Of a stretch of 64,000 nt of DNA, positions 54,066 through 62,669 are shown piece by piece. The translations under genes were made by a program, and so were the position numbers. The notes beneath the pieces were generated by a model. It ran no database searches. It was not told where the DNA came from and was given only the letters and a program-made list of their open reading frames with translations. How positions within the stretch are numbered: the stretch's first letter is position 1; every line of letters begins with the position of its first letter. The DNA is from JAEDES01 sp045649455 (GTDB taxonomy: Bacteria; Bacillota_I; Bacilli_A; RF39; UBA660): NCBI GenBank assembly GCA_045649455.1, contig JAZRPV010000051.1, positions 19,027-83,026 of the forward strand, read 5' to 3'.

Positions 54066-56377
54066 TACTCATCACCTCCTAAGAATGATAAATCTTCTAC
54101 TTTTTCTAAGTATGTTAAATCTTTTTCTTTTGTATAACAAATATCATTAAATGGACAGAAGTTGCATGATATATTTTGTTTATCATATACTTTTGGATTT
54201 ATTTCAAAGTCTGAATCTAAGATATTATCAGTTGTTTTATCAATATAATTTTTTGTATATTTTACTAATTCATATAAAGTGTCATTATTCATAATTTTTG
54301 AATATGTGCCAAACCCTTTTTCTTCTTTATATGAAAGACTCTTTATAAATTCACTTTTTTCGTAAGTTGGATCAAATCTTTCTAGAATGGATGTATCTTC
54401 TGTAGAATATCCATGTAGGAATGTTCTTTCATTTAATTCTTTTTCTAGTGATTTAGAATAAGTTGGATAATTAAATAAAATATTTTGATAATAGATTCCT
54501 GTAAAGATAGGATTTGGTATTACTTTAGAATAATGTATTAAATATAAATATACAGGTAATTGCATATGTAGACCATACTTCATAGGTTCAATATGAGTAT
54601 CAATATATCCTGATTTATAATCTACTATTGAAAAGTATGTATCTTCTATTTTTTGATAATACATTATTTTATCAATGATACCGGTAAAGATTACTTCTAC
54701 TTTTTTATCTAGAGGGATATCTATTTTCTTTTCCATGTATGTTTCATTATATCCAGTTATTAAATCTTGTTTCTTTAAGATTTCTAAGAAGTCTTTTAAA
54801 TCTCTTTTTATTTTTACTAATAATAATTTTTCTTTTAGAGTTAATTCATGTTTTGAAATATAGTTTTGATATTCTGTTTCAAAATCAAAATTTGTCTTTT
54901 TATATAATCTTAATATTTCATGATACATAGTACCGATAAAAGATGGGAATGTTTCTTCAAATGGTTCTAGTTTTAAAACATATTTTAAATAATATTTAAA
55001 CTTACACTCACTATAGGCATTTAAAGACGTATATGACAGTTTTAATGGATAAGGTAAGTTTGTTAGATATAAATCATTAGAAATACCTGTATAAGCATTA
55101 GAATAAGTCTTATAAGGGATATTATAATGTGTTAGAAGTTTTTCTAATGAGTTAGTTTTTTCTCCATATAAATTATATAAATCTAAGGATTCTCCTAGTC
55201 TTAATTCATTATATATATTAGATGATGAGAAATTATCTTCTAATGGTTTAATTACTTCTAAATTAAAATCATTAATTAAAGAGGATTTATAAAATGATGA
55301 GAATGGTGATGATAATTTATAAGATAAATGTAAGTTCTTAATATTTGATAATAAGTAACCTACTAAGTCTTTATTTCTCTTATTTAAGTATGTTGTTTTA
55401 TACATAGATACTTCATCTTTAATATCATCATTTATATAATCAATATCTTTTTCTAATTTAGGTAGTGAATCTTGATTAAATCCTAATACAAAGACATAAT
55501 CTTCATCAGTAAATGTTTCTTTGTAGAAATCTTTTATATTAACAGCATCTTTTAATTTTTTAGTTGGTAATTTAGTAGATTTTAATTTATCAATTAAAAG
55601 AGTTTCATATTCTGGAGTAGTCTCATCAATAGAAGATAAAGATGAAATAATATTAACTAGTTTTCTATTAATTACTAAGTTATCTTTATTTTCAAGATCT
55701 AGCTCCTTTGTTTTCAAATAATCACTTACTACTTTAGTACCATATATAGAATATGAAAAATCTATATTGATTGGTATGTTGTAATAATTAAATATTTTCT
55801 TTAAAGTGTAATGATAATCAGAAGAGACATTTGTTAAATAAATATTATTTAGAGAGATTCCTTGCTTTAATAAATTAATTATATTTAAACAAACATCATT
55901 TACTTCTTCTTCCATAGTAGAGTTTTCTACTACTTGGATATTTAATTCGTATTTAGGAATTTCTACTTTATGATTAAATAATTCTTCTTCATATTTATCT
56001 AAATCATAATAATTATTTACAACTATTTTTTTATCTTTAAGATAGTCTTTAAAGAAAGGATTTTCTTCTAATAAATTATGTTCTTTTAATTCAATTTTTA
56101 AGTTCTTTAAAAAGTTTAATTTAGATGAAGAATACTCTTTAGAAGTATCAATTACATATAAGTTCTTTAAATATACTTTGGCAACATCTAAGTTTAATTT
56201 ATATTTATTTAATAAATAAAATAAAGTTTCTTCATTAGATTTAAAATAATAATTAGATAAGAATTCTTCTTTAGTCATAAATTTAATATTATGTAGAGAA
56301 TTATCCTTTTCTAGTTCAGATAACATTTTCATTTTTTGATTATTTGGTATTATCATTAATATGTTTTCTTTTGTCAT
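54065..56377 (-). CDS. addB: AddB-like nuclease subunit, shortened
   Basis: 770 aa, versus about 1160 in Bacillus. The C-terminal RecB-type nuclease is present: YFSIVDYKSGYIDT with Asp-Lys. Four Cys for the iron-sulfur staple are placed as in AddB: one before the nuclease (NAYSECKFKYYLKYV) and three near the C-terminus (CNFCPFNDIC). The N-terminal helicase-like part is reduced and no clear Walker A is visible. Assigned by Cys layout and coupling to addA. A RexB-like divergent form is an alternative name. Confidence 0.88.
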   Translation of the reverse strand: MTKENILMIIPNNQKMKMLSELEKDNSLHNIKFMTKEEFLSNYYFKSNEETLFYLLNKYKLNLDVAKVYLKNLYVIDTSKEYSSSKLNFLKNLKIELKEHNLLEENPFFKDYLKDKKIVVNNYYDLDKYEEELFNHKVEIPKYELNIQVVENSTMEEEVNDVCLNIINLLKQGISLNNIYLTNVSSDYHYTLKKIFNYYNIPINIDFSYSIYGTKVVSDYLKTKELDLENKDNLVINRKLVNIISSLSSIDETTPEYETLLIDKLKSTKLPTKKLKDAVNIKDFYKETFTDEDYVFVLGFNQDSLPKLEKDIDYINDDIKDEVSMYKTTYLNKRNKDLVGYLLSNIKNLHLSYKLSSPFSSFYKSSLINDFNLEVIKPLEDNFSSSNIYNELRLGESLDLYNLYGEKTNSLEKLLTHYNIPYKTYSNAYTGISNDLYLTNLPYPLKLSYTSLNAYSECKFKYYLKYVLKLEPFEETFPSFIGTMYHEILRLYKKTNFDFETEYQNYISKHELTLKEKLLLVKIKRDLKDFLEILKKQDLITGYNETYMEKKIDIPLDKKVEVIFTGIIDKIMYYQKIEDTYFSIVDYKSGYIDTHIEPMKYGLHMQLPVYLYLIHYSKVIPNPIFTGIYYQNILFNYPTYSKSLEKELNERTFLHGYSTEDTSILERFDPTYEKSEFIKSLSYKEEKGFGTYSKIMNNDTLYELVKYTKNYIDKTTDNILDSDFEINPKVYDKQNISCNFCPFNDICYTKEKDLTYLEKVEDLSFLGGDE

Positions 56378-56423
56378 AATATCACCTTCTTTTATTATAC
56401 ATTTTTTATATTCTTATAGAAAG

Positions 56424-56448
56424 AAAAAAGACACTTTTTGTGTCTTTT
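56424..56448 (-). terminator. terminator of the second pilin module
   Basis: 9-bp stem (56426-56434 with 56440-56448), TTTTT loop, T-run on the minus strand; overlaps the stop codon. Confidence 0.85.
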
Positions 56449-57046
56449 AGTTATATAAAGATGTTGATACATATTTGAATCTTACTTGATAGAAATCTGT
56501 TTCTTGTTCTTTCTTTATTATTAATTCCATTGTATATGGACCTACTGGATAAATTTTGGCTGCTTGGTCTATTTTTCCTTTTTTATAAATTTCTTGTAAT
56601 TCTTTGATTTGTTCTTCTGTAACTTTAGTTCCTGCAAAATTTGGAACTATATTGTTTAATTGAGTATGAACATTCTCTAAAGTATAATCATTTTTATGAA
56701 AATATAATGTAATAGTATACATTTTATTTCCTTCAGGATCTTGTTCTACTTGAATTTGATCCATATAAGATTCTTCTTTATATGTATCGTGTTTTGCAAT
56801 ACATATTTTTTCATGACAAACTACATTTTCAAAACCAATATCTTTTGCTGTTTTACCAAAATCTTCTTTTGTTAATTTTGGATCTGCAATAGTATTTGTT
56901 GGTTGAGTTATAACTAGTTTGTAATTTCTATTTTCTTTATAAACCTTTACTGGTTCTTCCTTAGGAAGAGAATAGAAAATTCCAACACCAATTAATACAG
57001 TTGCAATAAAAATAATAATTGTAATTAATATTTTTTGTATTTTCAT
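56447..57046 (-). CDS. pilin-associated membrane protein, 199 aa (module copy 2)
   Basis: One N-terminal TM segment (ILITIIIFIATVLIGVGIFY) and an extracytoplasmic domain. Paralogue of the protein at 59431: shared blocks are ENRNYKLVI / ENRDYKTVV, AKDIGFENVVCHEKICIA / AKDIGFEKAECKDGNCLA, YFHKNDYTLENVHTQLN / HFHKNDCTADNVYTKLN, and a C-terminal STSLYN / TTKLYN. One Cys pair (CHEKIC) may form a disulfide. AGGAGG precedes the start and it follows the pilin gene by 8 bp. Function unknown; the fixed pairing suggests a chaperone, anchor or assembly partner. Confidence 0.75.
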   Translation of the reverse strand: MKIQKILITIIIFIATVLIGVGIFYSLPKEEPVKVYKENRNYKLVITQPTNTIADPKLTKEDFGKTAKDIGFENVVCHEKICIAKHDTYKEESYMDQIQVEQDPEGNKMYTITLYFHKNDYTLENVHTQLNNIVPNFAGTKVTEEQIKELQEIYKKGKIDQAAKIYPVGPYTMELIIKKEQETDFYQVRFKYVSTSLYN

Positions 57047-57054
57047 ATTTCCTC

Positions 57055-59343
57055 CTATGGACAGTATTTATAGTAGAAGTATGTTCCACCCATTTTCTCA
57101 CATGTTCCTGATGGTGATGTTGCCGCTGTACATGTAGTTTGGTCTTTTTTACATACTTGTAAGTTTTTCCATGATGTTCCAAAATAGTTACCTGCTGATG
57201 AACAATATGTTCCTGCTGTTGTATAGTACACTGTTTGGCAACATGAATGAGTATTACAATTTCTTGATTCAGTTTCATTACCACATGATCCACCATTATA
57301 ATATGATGTTTTTGGTCTTGAACGAGACTGTGTTCCTGTACCACATGTTTTAGTACAAGTTGACCAGTTTGTCCAGTTACCATAATTTACTTTAGAACAG
57401 CAGTCTTGTGTATTACAAGAACCGCCTCCTGTTGATGTATCTTTTGATGAACATCTTACACTACTATCATATTTAGAGTAAGCTAATCTATTATAACTTC
57501 CCCCACCACATTTTGCAGAGCATGTAGAACCTTTTGTATATGTTACTTCATCACAGCATCCCATTGTATTACATGCAGCACCACCTGATGATTTATCATA
57601 ATCCGAACATCTCTTACTATTATCATAATAAGAATATGCTAATTGATTTTTAGTTCCGCCACCACATTTTTTAGTACATGATGTTCCGTCTTTATATATT
57701 ACTTTGTCACAGCATCCACCGACATTACATTTAGATCCACCAGATGATTTATCTTTTGATGAGCATCTTACACTACTATCATAAGCAGAATATGCTAATT
57801 GATTATATGTTCCGTCTACACATTTGGTTGAACATGATGTTCCATCTTTATATGTTACTTCATCGCAGCATCCCATTGTATTACATGAACGTGATAAGTC
57901 TGTTGTTTTTAAAGCACATGCATTTGTTCTTGTTTGAGTTCCACTACCACACTTCTTAGAGCAGGTTGTCCAAGCACTATATTCATCTTTTCCATCAGAA
58001 TCATTTCCTATATAGAAAACATCAGATTTATTTCCTGCTTTATCTACTGCGATGGCATAAGCATAATATTTAGAACCACAACTTCTGACAAAGCCTCGTG
58101 TTGCTTGGAATCCTGTATCTTCTTTTGTTGGTTTTGTTGAATTATTTACTACATAATAACGATACTCTGCAATTCCTGATATGTCATCTTTAGAACCAGA
58201 TACTTCATTTACTGTTGCATTTGGATCAGAACCTGAAACACTAAATGAACCAGTTGTTGGTACTGTTGGAGCAGTCTTATCAACTTTAATAGTTGTAGAT
58301 TCACATTTATATGTATGCCCCGCTCCATCTTTTACATAACCATACCAAACTTTACTTTTTGTTTCTCCTTGAGTATCTTTCTTCTTTGTATTATAAGTTG
58401 CTTCTGTACTTGTAGTTAATCCATATTTAGCAACATTTCCTCTTGTATCACTATATATTAATTTTACTTCAGCATCTGATGTATACCAGTTATTATCACC
58501 TTCTGTACCGGTTACTTCAATACGACATGTTGGTGGTGTATTATCAAACATAAATACTTTATGTATTGTTTCTGTTTGATGATTTCCATTAGCATCTCTT
58601 ATATCTACTGGTGATACAACTAAGTAGTAATCGATATTAGCATATGTTGGAATGTCTGTTACTTTATATGTTACTGAAGTCGCAAATCTTTCATTATCCA
58701 TAGTAACTGTTTTCCAATTAGTTATATTTGTTAATGATGTAGTCCATGCATATTTAAATTGTTGATTTTCAAGTAGTCCAAAATCATCTGATATTTTTAT
58801 TTTTACATCGAATGATGAACTTGGATTTATCCATCCATCTGCACTTGAAATAATTTCCATATTAGGTCCAGATGAATCTGTTGTTTTTCCATCACAAACA
58901 GTATTATCTCCTGCTAAAACAGAATCAATTGTATTACTATATAAAACAGTTGATTTATTAATTTTATCAGTACAATATAGTGATACTTTATATTTGTAAT
59001 GATCTCCCGATTTTAAAACTCTTACAAATGTCTTTTTTTGTTCTCCACCTTTACAAGTAGCATTTAAAACATTTATATCTTTAATTAGATTCTTATCCTC
59101 CATATCAAAATATCCAACATCATAGCAACCACTTTCATTGTTACCAAAGATGTCTTCTGTATAAGAATCTACATATAATTTTCCGCTAGTTATTACAGTT
59201 TTTTCGTAGGCTTTAAATTTAGCATCATTATTAGAATTAATTAGGTTTGATATTTGTGGAATTGATAAAACAATAATAATTGCTAAAATTACTATTGCTA
59301 CTAATAATTCTATTAATGTAAACCCTCTTTTTTTCTTTATCAT
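57055..59343 (-). CDS. giant type IV pilin-like protein with thrombospondin-type repeats (module copy 2)
   Basis: 762 aa. Prepilin motif KKKRG/FTLIELLVAIVILAI with Glu at +5, so PilD cleavage and assembly through PilC are expected. A helical stalk is followed by a globular part (to about 260), an Ig-like or beta domain with TPPTCRIEV and YVKDGAGHTYKCE (about 265-355) and a further domain with Cys. Residues 455-702 contain five Cys-rich repeats ending in C-x-x-x-(G/D/S)CC; the first (WTTCSKKCGSGTQTRT) and last (NWTNWSTCTKTCGTGTQSRS) match thrombospondin type 1 repeats. A Cys-rich C-terminal cap ends in YYKYCP. Likely an adhesin at a pilus tip or on the surface. Confidence 0.85.
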   Translation of the reverse strand: MIKKKRGFTLIELLVAIVILAIIIVLSIPQISNLINSNNDAKFKAYEKTVITSGKLYVDSYTEDIFGNNESGCYDVGYFDMEDKNLIKDINVLNATCKGGEQKKTFVRVLKSGDHYKYKVSLYCTDKINKSTVLYSNTIDSVLAGDNTVCDGKTTDSSGPNMEIISSADGWINPSSSFDVKIKISDDFGLLENQQFKYAWTTSLTNITNWKTVTMDNERFATSVTYKVTDIPTYANIDYYLVVSPVDIRDANGNHQTETIHKVFMFDNTPPTCRIEVTGTEGDNNWYTSDAEVKLIYSDTRGNVAKYGLTTSTEATYNTKKKDTQGETKSKVWYGYVKDGAGHTYKCESTTIKVDKTAPTVPTTGSFSVSGSDPNATVNEVSGSKDDISGIAEYRYYVVNNSTKPTKEDTGFQATRGFVRSCGSKYYAYAIAVDKAGNKSDVFYIGNDSDGKDEYSAWTTCSKKCGSGTQTRTNACALKTTDLSRSCNTMGCCDEVTYKDGTSCSTKCVDGTYNQLAYSAYDSSVRCSSKDKSSGGSKCNVGGCCDKVIYKDGTSCTKKCGGGTKNQLAYSYYDNSKRCSDYDKSSGGAACNTMGCCDEVTYTKGSTCSAKCGGGSYNRLAYSKYDSSVRCSSKDTSTGGGSCNTQDCCSKVNYGNWTNWSTCTKTCGTGTQSRSRPKTSYYNGGSCGNETESRNCNTHSCCQTVYYTTAGTYCSSAGNYFGTSWKNLQVCKKDQTTCTAATSPSGTCEKMGGTYFYYKYCP
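57238..57981 (-). repeat. thrombospondin-type repeat array, five units
   Basis: Encodes residues 455-702 of the pilin-like protein. Units 1 and 5 keep the W-x-x-C-x-x-x-C-G-x-G-x-x-x-R core. Units 2-4 (about 51 residues each) are a divergent subtype with (S/T)x(K)C-x-x-G-(S/T), LAYS-x-YD and RCS blocks. Confidence 0.75.
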
Positions 59344-59366
59344 TCTTTCACCTACTATACTATATT

Positions 59367-59395
59367 ATTTTATCTTTTTTAGGATTTAAAGTCAA
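59367..59395 (-). promoter_or_regulatory. promoter of pilin module copy 2
   Basis: TTGACT (59390-59395), 17 bp, TAAAAT (59367-59372). Same boxes as the copy-1 promoter at 62403. Confidence 0.7.
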
Positions 59396-59402
59396 TGTAA
59401 GT

Positions 59403-59431
59403 AAAAAAAAAGCGAGATTTTTTCTCGCTTT
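59403..59431 (-). terminator. terminator of pilin module copy 1
   Basis: 9-bp GC-containing stem (59409-59417 with 59423-59431), TTTTT loop, T-run on the minus strand. Confidence 0.88.
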
Positions 59432-60054
59432 TATGCACCTTGATATTCATTATATAATTTTGTAGTTAAAACTCTGTATTTTACAATTCTAAAGTCAGTT
59501 CCATCTACATATTGAATACTTAAATCTAATGTATATTCTCCTGATGTTAATAAGATTGAACCATATTTATCACTGGCACTTTCCATATCATTTATCATCT
59601 TTTGAATATCTTCTTTTGATACTTTTGTACCAAAATAATTATTTGATGCAGCATTTAATTTTGTATATACATTATCTGCAGTACAATCATTTTTATGGAA
59701 ATGCATTACTACAACCATAGTAGGATCTCCATATTCATCTTTTGCAACATTAATTACATCTTCTTGATCTGCATTTGTATATCCTTTGTTTGTTGCTAAG
59801 CAATTTCCATCTTTGCATTCAGCTTTTTCAAATCCGATATCTTTTGCATCTTCTTCAAATGATTCTTGCACTTCTTCAACAGAAGACATTTCGCCTTCTG
59901 TTGTTGGTGCATTTTCTACTACTGTTTTGTAGTCTCTATTTTCTTTTATTTCTTTTGGTTCTTTTTCACTTGAACTTACAAATATTATTCCACCTATTAT
60001 TAATAGTAGAGCTACTGCAATTACTACAATAATTATTATATTCTTTTTCTTCAT
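59431..60054 (-). CDS. pilin-associated membrane protein, 207 aa (module copy 1)
   Basis: Start at 60054 because AGGAGG lies four bases upstream; a longer frame to 60072 lacks an SD and overlaps the pilin stop. One N-terminal TM helix (IIIIVVIAVALLLIIGGIIF), then an acidic extracytoplasmic domain with a Cys pair (AECKDGNCLA) plus one Cys in FHKNDCTADN. Paralogue of the 56447 protein (shared ENR-YK, AKDIGFE, HFHKND, LYN). Situated 11 bp after its pilin. No known family recognised. Confidence 0.75.
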   Translation of the reverse strand: MKKKNIIIIVVIAVALLLIIGGIIFVSSSEKEPKEIKENRDYKTVVENAPTTEGEMSSVEEVQESFEEDAKDIGFEKAECKDGNCLATNKGYTNADQEDVINVAKDEYGDPTMVVVMHFHKNDCTADNVYTKLNAASNNYFGTKVSKEDIQKMINDMESASDKYGSILLTSGEYTLDLSIQYVDGTDFRIVKYRVLTTKLYNEYQGA

Positions 60055-60065
60055 ATTTCCTCCTA

Positions 60066-62375
60066 TTAACAATCTGTGAAGTAGAAGTATGTTCCACCCA
60101 TTTTTTCACATGTTCCTGGTGATGTTGCAGCAGTACATGTTACTGCATCTTTTTTACATACTTTTAAGCTCTTCCATGACACTCCAAAGTATTTACCGGC
60201 AGATGAACAATATGTTCCAGCAGTTGTATAGTATACTGTTGAACAGCATGAGTGATTGTTACAGCTTTGTCCATGTGAGTATGCTGAACCACAATATTGT
60301 CCTGTGTAGTTACTATATCTTTCTGAATAGTAATCTTGCCATCCTCCACCACATGAAGCAGAGCATCCTGTCCACCATCCACCTGATCCATATGTTGATG
60401 AACAACATGAATGTGTATTACAGTATTGCCATGTATTATATGATGTTCCACAGTATTCTCCAGTGTAATTACTGTAGATATAATTGTAATATTCTTGAGT
60501 TCCTGAATCACATGATTTTGTACATCCTGTCCAGTATCCGCCAGATCTATATGTTGATGAACAACATGAATGTGTATTACAGTTAGCACTTTCTCCCCAG
60601 CTATTACATAATTGTCCATTATAGTTACTATATTGATATACTGTTCTCGACATAGTTCCTGTTCCACATGATTTAGAACATGCACCATATCCTCCATATT
60701 CTGTACGAACTGATGAACAGCATGTTTGTGTATTACAATTTTGAGTTTGTGTTTCAGTACCACAATCTGCTCCACTGTATGAAGATGTTTTCTTTCTTGT
60801 TCTTGTTTGAGTTCCTGTATCACATGATTTAGAACATGTAGACCAACTTGTCCAGTCACTATAATTTACAGATGAACAGCATTCTTGTGTATTACATGAT
60901 TGTGATAATCCTGTTGTAACTAAAGCACATGTGTTTGTTCTTGTTTGAGTTCCTCCACCACATGATTTAGTACATGTTGTCCAACTTGAATAAGAGTTTG
61001 CGGCATCTGATGCAGAACCCATGTTACGTACTGTTGATTTGTTTCCTGCTTTATCTACAGCAATTGCATATCCATAATATGATTTACCACAACCTCTTGT
61101 AAATGTTCTTGTTGTTGTAAATGCTGTTGATGTATTTGCAGGTGCTCCACTTGATTCTTGAATTACATATCTATATTCTAAGATTCCTGATGTTGCATCA
61201 GTCGAACCTCCTGCCTCTGCTAAAGTTGCTGACGCGCTGCTTCCACTAATTGATAATGTTCCTGTTGTTGGTTGTGTTGGAGGTGTTGTGTCTACTTTAA
61301 TTGTTGCAAGTTCACATTTTGCAACATTTCCTGCATAGTCTTTTACATATCCATAATATTTAATTCCAGTTGTATCTCCTGGTTGAGCAGATTTCTTTGA
61401 GTTATATGTTGTTGTTGCTGAATCAATTAATCCATATTTTTCTACACTACCACGAGCATCTGAATAAGTCATTTCTACTTTTGGTTTTGAAATATACCAA
61501 TCACTTAAACCTTTTGTTCCAGATGTAACCTTAATTTGACAAGTTGGAGGTGTATTATCGAATTGGAATACTTTTTGTACACCTTCTGTACGGTGGTTAC
61601 CATTTATATCACGTACATCATCTGGCTTAACTATTAAGTAGTAATCACTATTGGCAGTTTTTGGTGCTGTTGATGTTAGGTCAACTGATACTGAGTCAAC
61701 ATCAAAGTCATTACTAAAGTTATAATTTGTCCAAGTTCCAATTACTGCAGGATCAGTTGTCCATGCATATTTGATTCTTATGTTATCTTTTAGTCCATAT
61801 GGGTCGCTTATTTTAACACCCACTTTAAATCCTGATGTATCTTTACTTAACCATCCATCTGCATTACTTGTTGTAATGATTATATTAGGTCCAGCAAAGT
61901 CTGGTGTTTTACCATCACAGAATTCAACGTCTCCTGCAATGTCACCTTCAATTAAGTTAGAATATAAAACTGTTGAGACATTATTTTTATCTGTACATAA
62001 AATTGATACTTTATATCTATAAATATCTCCTGATTTGTATACTCTGACGAAAGTTTTCTTTTGAGAGCCACCTTTACAAGTAGCATTATGAATATTTACG
62101 TCTTTAATTAAATTTTTCTCTTCCATTGCGGAATATTCAATGTCATAACAACCACTTGTATTGTTACCAAACATATCTTGATTATATGCATCGGTATATA
62201 ATTTTGCACTTGATTTGATTGTTTCTTCATAAGTTTCAAATTTCCTGTCGGAGTTTGAATCAATCAAGTTAGAAATTTGAGGAATTGACAATACAACGAT
62301 GATTGCTAGTATGACGATAGCTACTAGTAATTCGATTAATGTAAATCCCTTACGATTTTGTAATTTTTTCTTCAT
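60066..62375 (-). CDS. giant type IV pilin-like protein with five thrombospondin-type repeats (module copy 1)
   Basis: 769 aa. Prepilin motif NRKG/FTLIELLVAIVILAI with Glu15 at +5. The N-terminal third, the DNTPPTCQI Ig-like domain (about 275-362) and the next domain parallel the 57055 protein. Residues 461-711 form five repeats. The second (DWTSWSTCSKSCDTGTQTRT) is a textbook thrombospondin type 1 repeat; others carry SNYTG or SNYNG insertions, and each ends in CNT(Q/H)-x-CC. The C-terminal cap (TAGTYCSSAGKYFG, then GTCEKMGGTYFYF) matches the paralogue. Probably a pilus-displayed adhesin. TSRs are common in animal and apicomplexan adhesins and rare in bacteria to my knowledge. Confidence 0.87.
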   Translation of the reverse strand: MKKKLQNRKGFTLIELLVAIVILAIIVVLSIPQISNLIDSNSDRKFETYEETIKSSAKLYTDAYNQDMFGNNTSGCYDIEYSAMEEKNLIKDVNIHNATCKGGSQKKTFVRVYKSGDIYRYKVSILCTDKNNVSTVLYSNLIEGDIAGDVEFCDGKTPDFAGPNIIITTSNADGWLSKDTSGFKVGVKISDPYGLKDNIRIKYAWTTDPAVIGTWTNYNFSNDFDVDSVSVDLTSTAPKTANSDYYLIVKPDDVRDINGNHRTEGVQKVFQFDNTPPTCQIKVTSGTKGLSDWYISKPKVEMTYSDARGSVEKYGLIDSATTTYNSKKSAQPGDTTGIKYYGYVKDYAGNVAKCELATIKVDTTPPTQPTTGTLSISGSSASATLAEAGGSTDATSGILEYRYVIQESSGAPANTSTAFTTTRTFTRGCGKSYYGYAIAVDKAGNKSTVRNMGSASDAANSYSSWTTCTKSCGGGTQTRTNTCALVTTGLSQSCNTQECCSSVNYSDWTSWSTCSKSCDTGTQTRTRKKTSSYSGADCGTETQTQNCNTQTCCSSVRTEYGGYGACSKSCGTGTMSRTVYQYSNYNGQLCNSWGESANCNTHSCCSSTYRSGGYWTGCTKSCDSGTQEYYNYIYSNYTGEYCGTSYNTWQYCNTHSCCSSTYGSGGWWTGCSASCGGGWQDYYSERYSNYTGQYCGSAYSHGQSCNNHSCCSTVYYTTAGTYCSSAGKYFGVSWKSLKVCKKDAVTCTAATSPGTCEKMGGTYFYFTDC
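60243..60995 (-). repeat. thrombospondin type 1 repeat array, five units
   Basis: Encodes residues 461-711. Each unit is 39-55 residues with six Cys: W-x-x-C-(S/T)-(K/A)-S-C-(G/D)-x-G-x-x, then a Cys in the middle, and C-N-(T/N)-(Q/H)-x-CC at the end. The repetition is visible in DNA as recurring segments. Confidence 0.85.
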
Positions 62376-62402
62376 CTTTACACTCCTCTACCTTACTATT
62401 TA

Positions 62403-62431
62403 ATTTTAAACATTTTACGGCTAAAAGTCAA
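62403..62431 (-). promoter_or_regulatory. promoter of pilin module copy 1
   Basis: TTGACT (62426-62431), 17 bp, TAAAAT (62403-62408) on the minus strand. Confidence 0.7.
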
Positions 62432-62441
62432 CGAATGAAGA

Positions 62442-62468
62442 CAAAAAAAAGATGCTTATTCAGCATCT
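62442..62468 (-). terminator. terminator of the MYG1...rpmF unit
   Basis: 7-bp stem (62450-62456 with 62462-62468), 5-nt loop, eight T on the minus strand; overlaps the rpmF stop. Confidence 0.85.
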
Positions 62469-62665
62469 TTAGTTGCAACTACTTTTTTACCTTTATAAGT
62501 TCCGCAGTTTGGACAAACTCTATGTGGTGTAATCATTTCTCCACAGCTTGGACATTTAGCCATACCAGGAATTTCCATAGCATTATGACTTCTTCTCATT
62601 CTTTTTCTTGTCTTTGATACTTTTCTAGCTGGAACTGCAAATAATTGAATATCTAAGTTTAACAT
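62456..62665 (-). CDS. rpmF: ribosomal protein bL32 with an L27/Prp-type presequence
   Basis: 69 aa from the ATG at 62665 (AAGGAG seven bases upstream; ATG 62668 also possible). The mature part VPARKVSKTRKRMRRSHNAM with the zinc motif CPSCGEM...CPNCGTYKG is standard L32, which normally begins M-AVPARK. Here it is preceded by MLNLDIQLFA. LDIQLFA is identical to the last seven residues of the L27 presequence, and 20 nt (62637-62656) are identical between the genes. The canonical Ala2 of L32 sits exactly at the P1 Ala of the Prp site. Strongly suggests cleavage of L32 by Prp. Confidence 0.93.
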   Translation of the reverse strand: MLNLDIQLFAVPARKVSKTRKRMRRSHNAMEIPGMAKCPSCGEMITPHRVCPNCGTYKGKKVVATKDAE

Positions 62666-62669
62666 CATA

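Noticed and set aside
60089..60859. Long open frames on both strands across the TSR-coding region (165 and 231 codons)
   Set aside because: They come from the repetitive, Cys-codon-rich TSR DNA. Composition is odd (His/Gln/Val-rich or Met/Tyr-rich), no RBS, and the pilin frame explains the region.
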